Positions 57,567 through 64,000 of a DNA stretch of 64,000 nucleotides are shown here, one piece after another. The position numbers and the translations under genes were made by a program. Location of the stretch: NCBI GenBank assembly GCA_035763745.1, contig DASUAO010000014.1:7816-71815 (forward strand), read 5' to 3'. The first letter of the stretch is position 1; every line of letters starts with the position of its first letter. The notes under the pieces were generated by a model, which searched no databases, had not been told where the DNA came from, and was given only the letters and a program-made list of their open reading frames with translations. This DNA comes from DASUAO01 sp035763745 (GTDB lineage Bacteria > Actinomycetota > Acidimicrobiia > IMCC26256 > PALSA-555).

Positions 57567-58570
57567 GACGTCGGCTGACGGGGCTCCATGCCCGCGGCGC
57601 GGTAGACGTCGTCGACCACCCGCATGTTCGCGATCGAGTCCGACGGCGGGGTGAGCACCTCGGCTCCGTCGCGCACCGCCGCCTCGAACGCCTGGAGCTG
57701 GTACCAGTAGGTCGTCTCGCCCGGCACCTTCTCGCGTGTCCGGCGGGATGCTCCCGACCCCTCGTCGCGCGACTTCACCACGACCTGATGGAAGTAGTGC
57801 GGGCCGGTGAGGTTGGTCACCGAGAGCGTGCCGAGGTCGCCTTCGACCCGCGCGCCGAGCGAGAGCGGCTTGCGCGACCACAGCGCGCACTCGATCGCCC
57901 CGGTGCTCCCGTCGGCGAAGCGCATCTCGGCCTCGGCCCAGCGATCCACACCCGGTCGGAGGTCCTTGGTCCGGGCGCTCACCACTTCGGGCTCGGCCCC
58001 GGCGAGCGTCCGCAGCTGGTGGATCGCGTAGCACCCGACGTCCATCAGCGCGCCGCCGGCGAGATCGAGCTGGTAGCGGATGTCGCCGCGCATCGGGAGC
58101 GGGATGCACATGCGCGTGGCGATCCGCCGGATCTCGCCGAGCTCCCCGCTGTCGATGATCTCCAGCAGACGGCTGACCAGCGGGTGGAACCGGTAGTGGA
58201 ACGCCTCCATCACGACCAGCCCCGACCGCTCCGCCGCGGCCGCGACCTCCGCGGCCTCCTCGGCGTTCGCGGTGAAGGGCTTCTCGCACAGCACGTGCTT
58301 GCCGGCGGCGAGCGCGGCGAGCGTCCAGCGGCCGTGGAGACCGTTGGGGGTCGGGTTGTAGACGGCGTCGATCGTCGGGTCGGCGAGCAGCGCCTCGTAG
58401 GAGTCGTGCACCACCGGGATGGCGTGCTTCTTCGCGAACTGCTCCCCCCGGGCCCGGTCCCGGGCGGCGACCGCGCGGACCTCGACCCCGGGGGTGGTCC
58501 TCGTCGGCTTCACGAGGGCCATCGGGGTGATGCGGGCCGCACCGAGCGTGCCGATCCGGAGCGGTTCCAT
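57563..58570 (-). CDS. Gfo/Idh/MocA-family NAD(P)-dependent oxidoreductase
   Basis: 335 residues. A Rossmann N-terminus, RIGTLGAARITPMALVKPTR, YNPTPNGLHGRWTLAALAAG, then the signature HVLCEKPFTANAEEA with the catalytic Lys, and MEAFHYRFHPLVSRLLEI. The C-terminal domain has GGALMDVGCYAIHQLRTLAG. It resembles trans-dihydrodiol/glucose-fructose oxidoreductases. ATG 58570 is 6 nt after a TAGGCT box. Its downstream partner was the now broken hydrolase. Confidence 0.93.
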   Translation of the reverse strand: MEPLRIGTLGAARITPMALVKPTRTTPGVEVRAVAARDRARGEQFAKKHAIPVVHDSYEALLADPTIDAVYNPTPNGLHGRWTLAALAAGKHVLCEKPFTANAEEAAEVAAAAERSGLVVMEAFHYRFHPLVSRLLEIIDSGELGEIRRIATRMCIPLPMRGDIRYQLDLAGGALMDVGCYAIHQLRTLAGAEPEVVSARTKDLRPGVDRWAEAEMRFADGSTGAIECALWSRKPLSLGARVEGDLGTLSVTNLTGPHYFHQVVVKSRDEGSGASRRTREKVPGETTYWYQLQAFEAAVRDGAEVLTPPSDSIANMRVVDDVYRAAGMEPRQPTS

Positions 58571-58576
58571 CGAGCG

Positions 58577-58582
58577 AGCCTA
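58577..58582 (-). promoter_or_regulatory. -10 box TAGGCT of the Gfo/Idh/MocA gene
   Basis: TAGGCT on the minus strand, 6 nt before ATG 58570; leaderless geometry. Confidence 0.55.
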
Positions 58583-58616
58583 CGGCCCGGCCCGCCGTCG
58601 GCGCGGCCGGTGCGAG

Positions 58617-61043
58617 ATGTGGAAGCATCCGGAGTCCCCCACCGCAGAGAGGCCCGCGCGCGTGCTCGAAGGACTCCGGATCGTCGACTGCTCCACGGAC
58701 GTCGCGGGTCCCTACTGCACGAAGCTCCTGGCCGACGCCGGTGCCGACGTGGTCAAGGTCGAGCCGCCGTCGGGAGACCCCCTTCGCGCTCACGGCTCGG
58801 GCGCGCTGTTCGAGTTCCTCCACACGTCGTGCCGGTCCGTCGTCGGGCTCCCCGGCGACCCCCATGTGGTCGACCTGTGCGCCGCGGCCGACATCGTGGT
58901 GGAGAGCGGGTCTCCCGGCGCGTTCGACGTGGCCACGTTGCGCGAGCGCCGGCCCGGTCTGGTCGTCACGTCCGTCACGCCCTTCGGACAGGACGGGCCG
59001 TGGTGCGACCGCCCGGCGACCGAGTTCACGCTGCAGGCCTGGTGCGGATCGATCGCCAGCCGAGGTCTGCCCGAGGAGCCGCCGGTGGCCGCCGGTGGCA
59101 GGATCGGTGAGTGGGTCGCGGGCACCTACGCCGCGGTGGCGTCGCTCGCCGCTTGGTTGCGGGCGACGCGCACCGGACGGGGCGAGCACGTCGACGTCGC
59201 GTTGCTCGACTGCATGACGCTCACGATGAACACCTACACGTCGGTGTTCGCCGAGTTCCTGGACTGGCCACCGATGCGTCGCCCCACTCGTTCGATCGAG
59301 ATCCCGTCGATCGAGCCGAGCAGCGACGGGTACTGCGCCTTCACGACGAACAGCGCGCAGCAGTTCGCGGACTTCCTCGTGATGATCGAGCGTCCCGACC
59401 TGCTCGAGGACCGCGAGCTGGCCTCGGCAATAGGCCGGTTCAAGCGGCGGGACGAGGTCCTCGCGATGATCCGAGCGCACACCACGAAGTTCACGACCGC
59501 TGAATTGCTCGAGCAGGCGTCGCTCCTGCGGATCCCGAGCGGGCCGGTCGGCAACGGCGCGACCGTCACCGGGTTCGACCACTTCGAGGCGTGCGGCACC
59601 TTCGTCGACAGCCCGAGCGGCCGCTTCGTCCAGCCGCGCGTGCCCTACCGGATCTCGGGCCTCACGTCACGACCGTTCGTCGCCGCACCCCCCCTCGGCG
59701 AGCACGACGGCACCGTGGACTGGGAGCCGCGGCCCGTCGAACCCGTGGTGCTCACCGTCGACCGGTCGCCTCGTGCGGCCGGCCGCCCCGCGGACTCCGC
59801 GGTCGACGACGAGCGACCGTTGGCCGGGCTCCGCGTCCTCGACTGCACCGGCTGGTGGGCCGGGCCCGCCGCGTCGCACATGCTCGGATGCCTCGGTGCC
59901 GACGTCGTGAAGGTCGAGTCGGTGACCCGCCCCGACGGGATGCGCTACACCTCGACCCGCCCGCCGGGTGACGACCAGTGGTGGGAGTGGGGTCCGCTGT
60001 TCCACGGCGCCAACAACAACAAGCGCGGCATCACCCTCGACCTCACCCGGCCCGAGGGGCGCGACCTCTTCCTCCGCCTCGTCGACGGCGCCGACATCGT
60101 GCTGGAGAACTTCACGCCCCGGGTGATGGAGCAGTTCGGGCTCGGATGGGAGACGCTCCACGAACGCAACCCCACCCTCGTCATGGTGCGACTCCCGGCG
60201 TACGGGCTCACCGGCCCGTGGCGCGACCGCACCGGGTTCGCGCAGACGATGGAGGGCATCACCGGGATGGCATGGGTCACGGGCTACCCCGACGGACCCC
60301 CGCTGCTCCCCCGGGGCGCGTGCGACCCCCTCGCGGCGATGCACGCGGTGTTCGCGGCCATGCTCGCACTCCACGACCGCGCGGGGTCCGGCGCGGGACA
60401 TCTCGTCGAGGTCACGATGATCGAGGCCGCGCTGAACGCCGCAGCGGAGCAGGTCGTCGAGTTCGGCGCGACGGGCACACTCATGTCGCGCATGGGCAAC
60501 CGAGGGCCGATCGCGGCACCCCAGAACCTCTACGCATGTGCGGGGCACGAGGAGTGGCTCGCCCTCGCCATCGCGACCGACGATCAGTGGGCCTCGTTGC
60601 GCACGGTGCTCGGCGACCCGGAGTGGGCCGGCGATCCCGCGCTCGACCATGTCGACGGTCGACGCGCAGCGCACGACGACCTCGACGCGCATCTCGCTCA
60701 ATGGTGCGCGACGAGAGACGCCGCGGCCCTCACTGCGGAGCTGAACGACCACGGGATCCCGGCCGCGCACGTCACCGACGCGCGCGAAGCCGCCGGGAGC
60801 CCACAGCTGGCCCATCGCGGCTTCGCCGAGGTGGAGGACCATCCGGTCACCGGGCCGCATCCGATCCCGATGGTGCCGTTCCGGTTCGCGAGCCGGAAGG
60901 GCCGGCCCTGGATGCATCGCCCCTCGCCGACCCTCGGTGAGCACAACGACGAGATCCTCGGCGGCGAGCTCGGGCTCTCCGCGGCCGACCTCGATGTGCT
61001 GCGCGACGCAGCGATCATCGGCGAACGACCGGTCGGCGCATGA
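58617..61043 (+). CDS. double-domain family III CoA-transferase (CaiB/BaiF)
   Basis: 808 residues, twice the family length. Domain 1 (about 15-400): LEGLRIVDCSTDVAGPYCTK, ADAGADVVKVEPPSGDP, and the catalytic-Asp region GEHVDVALLDCMTLTMNTYT. Domain 2 (about 405-808): LAGLRVLDCTGWWAGPAASH, NNNKRGITLDLTRPEGRDLF, and GHLVEVTMIEAALNAA, where Glu stands at the position of the catalytic Asp. It would move CoA between acids. The stop overlaps the thiolase-like gene by 4 nt. Start ATG 58617 has a poor RBS; GTG 58661 (LEGLRIVD) is an alternative. Confidence 0.88.
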   Translation: MWKHPESPTAERPARVLEGLRIVDCSTDVAGPYCTKLLADAGADVVKVEPPSGDPLRAHGSGALFEFLHTSCRSVVGLPGDPHVVDLCAAADIVVESGSPGAFDVATLRERRPGLVVTSVTPFGQDGPWCDRPATEFTLQAWCGSIASRGLPEEPPVAAGGRIGEWVAGTYAAVASLAAWLRATRTGRGEHVDVALLDCMTLTMNTYTSVFAEFLDWPPMRRPTRSIEIPSIEPSSDGYCAFTTNSAQQFADFLVMIERPDLLEDRELASAIGRFKRRDEVLAMIRAHTTKFTTAELLEQASLLRIPSGPVGNGATVTGFDHFEACGTFVDSPSGRFVQPRVPYRISGLTSRPFVAAPPLGEHDGTVDWEPRPVEPVVLTVDRSPRAAGRPADSAVDDERPLAGLRVLDCTGWWAGPAASHMLGCLGADVVKVESVTRPDGMRYTSTRPPGDDQWWEWGPLFHGANNNKRGITLDLTRPEGRDLFLRLVDGADIVLENFTPRVMEQFGLGWETLHERNPTLVMVRLPAYGLTGPWRDRTGFAQTMEGITGMAWVTGYPDGPPLLPRGACDPLAAMHAVFAAMLALHDRAGSGAGHLVEVTMIEAALNAAAEQVVEFGATGTLMSRMGNRGPIAAPQNLYACAGHEEWLALAIATDDQWASLRTVLGDPEWAGDPALDHVDGRRAAHDDLDAHLAQWCATRDAAALTAELNDHGIPAAHVTDAREAAGSPQLAHRGFAEVEDHPVTGPHPIPMVPFRFASRKGRPWMHRPSPTLGEHNDEILGGELGLSAADLDVLRDAAIIGERPVGA

Positions 61044-62242
61044 CGGCACGCGATCTCGACTGGGGTTGGGCCACCGAGTACGAGGACGTGAACGGCGCGG
61101 TCGCGATCTGCGGCGTCGGCGAGTCCGACCACACCAAGGCGTCGGGGCGCACCGTGCAGGACATCGTGGGCTCCGCGGTGGAACGGGCGATCGCCGACGC
61201 CGGGCTCGAGCCCACCGACGTCGACGGGCTCATGCACATCCCCTTGCCCGACCAGTTCGACGTCGCCGCGTTCCACGAGTACTTCGGCACGAACCACGAC
61301 ATGTGGGAGTCGAAGGCCGGTGGTGGGATGCGGTGGGCGGCCACCGCCCCCTACGAGGCCGCGCGGGCGCTGCGCGAAGGCGCGGCGACCACCATCCTCA
61401 ACACCTTCGGGGTCGCCTGGGCCACCCAGCGGTCGTCGATGGTCGGCGGCCCCGGCGAGTCCCACGCCCAGGAGCTGTTCAAGCAGAACCTCGAGATCCC
61501 GATGGGCTGGTTCCCCCAACCCGTCTACTTCGCCACCGTCGCCCGTCGTCACATGTTCGAGTTCGGCACGACCCCCGAGCAGCTCGGTGCCGTCGCGGTG
61601 GCGTGCCGCCGTCACGCCAACCTCACTCCGGCGGCGGTGATGCACGAGCGCACGTTGTCGCTCGACCAGTACCTGGCGTCGGCTCCGATCGTCGAGCCGT
61701 TCCGCAAGGAGGACTGCTGCCTGATCTCCGACGGCGGTGGGGCCTACCTGATGACCACGCCCGAACGCGCCCGGGACCGGGCGACCCCGCTCGTGGAGGT
61801 CGCAGGTGTCGGGCTCGGCAACTCGGTCACCGGTGGGCACTGGTCCCAGCAGCCGGCCTTCACGTCGACCCCCCAGGTCTTCGCCGCTCCGGCCGCGTTC
61901 GCGATGGCAGGGATCGCGCCCGACGACGTCGACGTCTACACCTGCTACGACCCGTTCACGATCCACACGATCATGCAGGTCGAGGACAGCGGGTTCTGCG
62001 AGAAGGGCGAGGGCGGCGGGTTCGCCGAGTCGGGCGCGCTCGCGTACGACAGCGGTCGTCTTCCCACCAACACCCACGGCGGACTGCTCTCGCACGCATA
62101 CGTGCTCGGCATCGCCCATGTCGTCGAAGTGGTCCGCCAGCTGCGCGGGACGGCCGCCGCCCAGGTGCCGGACGCGACGATCGGCGTGTACGGCGGCTAC
62201 ACCGGACCCCAGGCGTCGACGCTCGTGCTGCGTCGGGGCTGA
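61040..62242 (+). CDS. thiolase-fold protein lacking the nucleophilic cysteine (Ltp2-like)
   Basis: 400 residues of the SCP2/lipid-transfer thiolase group: AICGVGESDHTKASGRTVQD, then IADAGLEPTDVDGLMHIP, CCLISDGGGAYLMTTPERAR, VDVYTCYDPFTIHTIMQ and THGGLLSHAYVLGIAHVVEV. The usual nucleophile motif is replaced by TTILNTFGVAWATQRSSMVG, with no Cys. The C-terminal reactive Cys is also absent. Paired with DUF35, this is the make-up of Ltp2-type retro-aldolases for steroid side-chain release. It overlaps the CoA-transferase stop by 4 nt. Confidence 0.87.
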   Translation: MTARDLDWGWATEYEDVNGAVAICGVGESDHTKASGRTVQDIVGSAVERAIADAGLEPTDVDGLMHIPLPDQFDVAAFHEYFGTNHDMWESKAGGGMRWAATAPYEAARALREGAATTILNTFGVAWATQRSSMVGGPGESHAQELFKQNLEIPMGWFPQPVYFATVARRHMFEFGTTPEQLGAVAVACRRHANLTPAAVMHERTLSLDQYLASAPIVEPFRKEDCCLISDGGGAYLMTTPERARDRATPLVEVAGVGLGNSVTGGHWSQQPAFTSTPQVFAAPAAFAMAGIAPDDVDVYTCYDPFTIHTIMQVEDSGFCEKGEGGGFAESGALAYDSGRLPTNTHGGLLSHAYVLGIAHVVEVVRQLRGTAAAQVPDATIGVYGGYTGPQASTLVLRRG

Positions 62243-62263
62243 GATCGAGCGGGAGGAACGAAC

Positions 62264-62698
62264 GTGGAGGTGCGCACGGAGTTCCCCCATCCCGACCTGG
62301 GGTGGGAGGCGACGGCGGAGTTCTGGTCGGGAGCGGCGCGCTCGGTGCTGCGCGTCCCCCGCTGCGACGCGTGCGCGCGCCTGCACTGGTACCCGACCGA
62401 ACGCTGCCGGCACTGCAAGAGCGAGGCCTTCACGTGGGAGACCATGAGCGGGCGCGGCACCCTCTTCTCGTGGGTCGTCGTCACGCATCCGTTCCTCCCC
62501 CAGTTCGGCGACCTCGTGCCGTTCGTCCCCGCGCTGGTCGCGCTCGAGGAGGACGCGTCGGTCCGCATCCCGACCCGCATGGTCGACTGCGATCCGGCGG
62601 ATCTCACGTTCGAGATGCCGGTCACGGTCGCGTTCCGTCCGCTCGAGTTCACGGGTGTCGACGGCTCGACCCTGGCCCCGTGCTTCGTGCCGGCATGA
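62264..62698 (+). CDS. DUF35 OB-fold/zinc-ribbon acyl-CoA-associated protein
   Basis: 144 residues. The N-terminal rubredoxin-like zinc ribbon has PRCDACARLHWYPTERCRHC (four Cys), followed by the OB-fold strands GRGTLFSWVVVTHPFLPQF and VPALVALEEDASVRIPTRMV. DUF35 proteins partner thiolase-fold enzymes (for example ChsH2 with Ltp2, or archaeal HMG-CoA synthase). GTG 62264 has a GGGAGGAAC site. It sits 21 nt after the cysteine-less thiolase gene, strongly suggesting one complex. Confidence 0.9.
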   Translation: MEVRTEFPHPDLGWEATAEFWSGAARSVLRVPRCDACARLHWYPTERCRHCKSEAFTWETMSGRGTLFSWVVVTHPFLPQFGDLVPFVPALVALEEDASVRIPTRMVDCDPADLTFEMPVTVAFRPLEFTGVDGSTLAPCFVPA

Positions 62699-62997
62699 GC
62701 CGGAGCACGTTCGTCCCCGTGGCGCCCGGCTGGTACGCCTCGAATACCGGCGGGATCGCGCTCACCGGGCTGCTCGCGGCCGTGACCGGTCGGCGTGCCC
62801 TGTGGTTCGTCTTCTGGGCCGGCTCCGCGACGCACGTCTTCGAGGCCGTCGTCGCCTACCGCAAGGCGCAGGCCGCCGGCTTCACCGAGTCCGCGTCGAG
62901 GTGGGCGCTCCAGACACTCGCGGTCGGGTTCCCGTCCCTGCTCGCGCTGAACGCGGCGGTCGTCGAGTCAACCCGCGAGCTCGGGCCAGAGGTCTAG
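62695..62997 (+). CDS. small membrane protein, DUF4499/TMEM254-like
   Basis: 100 residues with three hydrophobic segments. ALWFVFWAGSATHVFEAVVA and AYRKAQAAGFTESASRWALQ, then TLAVGFPSLLAL, resemble the DUF4499/TMEM254 pattern of a His/Glu pair in the membrane followed by WxxQTxxxGFPSL. Function is unknown. ATG 62695 overlaps the DUF35 stop (ATGA). Its last 30 bp overlap the convergent amidohydrolase gene. Confidence 0.72.
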   Translation: MSRSTFVPVAPGWYASNTGGIALTGLLAAVTGRRALWFVFWAGSATHVFEAVVAYRKAQAAGFTESASRWALQTLAVGFPSLLALNAAVVESTRELGPEV

Positions 62998-63777
62998 CGC
63001 GGTCCCGCCCAGGTACGCGTCCCGCGCGTCGTCGGAGAGCTTCGACGACGCGCGCCGGGCGTAGGCGGCGAGCTCCGGGTACGGCCGGTCGTGGGTCTGC
63101 GAGTAGTCCGAACCCCACATGAGCCGGTCGGCGCCGAAGTGCGCAGCGAGCTCGGCGACCCCGTCACGGACGTCGCCGTGCTCGGCCATGCGGTCGAGTG
63201 CGATCGTCGACACCTTGAGGTGCAGCCGCGGGTGCGCGGCGAGTGCACGCAGCTCGTCGGGCACGCCGCGCGAGAAGTCGGCGAACCCGCAGTGGTCGAG
63301 CGCGAGCGGCACCTCCGGGAGGCCCCGCATCGCGGCATCGAGGTCGGCGAGTCGGTCGGCGAGGACCGTCACCACGACTGGGATGCCGAGGCCGGCGACC
63401 GCGTCCCACATCGCGCGCGGCTCGGTGATCCCGGTGTCGCCGAACGCCACCCACCGGAGCCCGCGGGCCCCGTGCTCGGTGACGTCTCGCTGCAGCGTCG
63501 CCGTCGCGTCGGGGGCGCCCACGTCGAGGTACACGACGCTGGTGCAACGGTCCGGATGCGCCCGCGCCGCGTCGAGCGCGTAGCGGTTGTCGAAGCCGTA
63601 CGCGCTGATCCCCTGCACGACCACCGCCGCGTCGACCCGGGCCTCGTCCATGAGCGCGAGCAGGCGCTCGATCGAGCACGGGTCGTCCCGGTACCAGGGC
63701 TCGGTCATCCCGCTCGGGTCGAGCGGGTAGCGGTCCTCGTCGGCCGCGACGACATGGGTGTGCGTGTCGACCATCAT
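62968..63777 (-). CDS. amidohydrolase 2 family metal-dependent hydrolase
   Basis: 269 residues. VDTHTHVVAADEDRYPLDPS (HxH metal motif), VVVQGISAYGFDNRYALDAA, LALDHCGFADFS and the late Asp in RLMWGSDYSQTHDRPYPELA. It is a shorter relative of 23091 and 26522, close to 2-pyrone-4,6-dicarboxylate lactonase-like hydrolases. MMVDTHTH gives two adjacent ATGs (63777, 63774). It lies 10 nt downstream of the SDR stop, probably in the same operon. Confidence 0.9.
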   Translation of the reverse strand: MMVDTHTHVVAADEDRYPLDPSGMTEPWYRDDPCSIERLLALMDEARVDAAVVVQGISAYGFDNRYALDAARAHPDRCTSVVYLDVGAPDATATLQRDVTEHGARGLRWVAFGDTGITEPRAMWDAVAGLGIPVVVTVLADRLADLDAAMRGLPEVPLALDHCGFADFSRGVPDELRALAAHPRLHLKVSTIALDRMAEHGDVRDGVAELAAHFGADRLMWGSDYSQTHDRPYPELAAYARRASSKLSDDARDAYLGGTALDLWPELAG

Positions 63778-63787
63778 CGGCGTCGGC

Positions 63788-64000
63788 TCACCCCAGATCG
63801 GGGAACCGCCGACCGGCCGTGAACCCGCCGTCGACCGTGAGCGCGGCACCGTGCACGAACGAGGCGTCGTCCGACACGAGGAAGAGCGCCGCCGCGGCCA
63901 CCTCCTCCGGCTTCCCGGCCCGGCCCAACAGGTGCCACGACCGGAACGCGTCGTTCAGCGCCTCGAGGCCCGGCTCCTTGAGCACCGCCGTCATGGGTGT
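63788..64000 (-). CDS. short-chain dehydrogenase/reductase, C-terminal part (cut by window edge)
   Basis: Only the last 70 or so residues are present; the frame is open to the window end. TPMTAVLKEPGLEALNDAF, LLGRAGKPEEVAAAALFLVS and DDASFVHGAALTVDGGF are the classical SDR end. The active site lies beyond the window. It is probably cotranscribed with the amidohydrolase. Confidence 0.85.
   Translation of the reverse strand, partial: TPMTAVLKEPGLEALNDAFRSWHLLGRAGKPEEVAAAALFLVSDDASFVHGAALTVDGGFTAGRRFPDLG

Noticed and set aside
57567..59582. 793-residue minus-strand frame ending in the hydrolase remnant
   Set aside because: Its main part is a shadow of the Gfo/Idh/MocA and CoA-transferase genes. 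Only the segment from ATG 57566 has hydrolase similarity.
1..64000. CRISPR array, tRNA, rRNA, riboswitch, insertion sequence or phage genes
   Set aside because: No regularly spaced repeats, cloverleaf-like sequences, transposase or phage motifs were recognised by reading; a covariance-model search would be decisive.

Overview
The window is very GC-rich, with long overlapping shadow frames. It is dominated by acyl-CoA metabolism: five AMP-forming acyl-CoA ligases, three acyl-CoA dehydrogenases, two thiolase-fold proteins, a double family III CoA-transferase, a carboxyltransferase and six SDRs. Four luciferase-like (F420/FMN type) oxidoreductases, amidohydrolases, TetR-type operators and many leaderless TANNNT promoters are also present. 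This points to an Actinomycetota chromosome, plausibly Acidimicrobiia or another non-Streptomyces lineage that degrades lipids, steroids or isoprenoids. No rRNA, tRNA, CRISPR array, phage or insertion sequence was recognised. No gene-free stretch exceeds about 300 bases.

Layout. 0.1-4.7 kb (minus): two-domain acyl-CoA dehydrogenase, small ferredoxin, FGGY kinase and a HisN-like phosphatase that seems to start at ATC. 4.8-10.9 kb: thiolase diverging from an acyl-CoA ligase around a perfect CTGACA/TGTCAG operator, then MaoC-like dehydratase, VOC protein, a ligase-like protein lacking the usual catalytic motifs, and DUF2889. 11-13.6 kb: LLM oxidoreductase and divergent SDRs. 13.6-14.7 kb: an AbiEi-antitoxin-like/DUF559 endonuclease-fold gene bounded by two copies of a 40-bp inverted-repeat element. 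14.7-23 kb: aldolase, membrane protein, aldehyde dehydrogenase, Ppx/GppA, TetR, NIPSNAP-like, an orphan ThDP-enzyme domain, SDR and a cupredoxin lipoprotein. 23-30.7 kb: amidohydrolases, small membrane proteins, a secreted lytic transglycosylase, a coiled-coil protein and a methyltransferase. 30.8-36.6 kb: ligase, OsmC protein, carboxyltransferase and a tightly overlapping pair of acyl-CoA dehydrogenase subunits. 36.6-42.5 kb: secreted alpha/beta-hydrolase, then aldehyde dehydrogenase, SDR, glutamine-synthetase-like ligase and PuuD-like hydrolase, which form a gamma-glutamylation route for an amine, most likely an amino alcohol. 42.6-54.7 kb: two ligases, SDR, FAH hydrolase, a DUF202 pair, LLM oxidoreductases, an MFS exporter and an NTF2-like protein, with two KstR-consensus operators. 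54.7-64 kb: a REP-like element, NUDT19-like hydrolase, PLP decarboxylase, a wrecked alpha/beta-hydrolase, Gfo/Idh/MocA oxidoreductase, the double CoA-transferase, a cysteine-less thiolase/DUF35 pair resembling the Ltp2-ChsH2 retro-aldolase, a small membrane protein, an amidohydrolase and a cut-off SDR.

Two regulatory layers tie the catabolic genes together. Six 15-16 bp CTGAC...GTCAG palindromes sit on promoters of thiolase, ligase, dehydratase, SDR and amidohydrolase genes. Two TNNAACNNGTTNNA sites flank the NTF2-like gene. A structural theme is that most convergent gene pairs end in an inverted repeat that often contains the stop codons themselves. The most unusual items are the 40-bp palindrome family with its endonuclease-like gene, the gamma-glutamyl pathway with an SDR in place of an amine oxidase, and the unassigned operator regulon.
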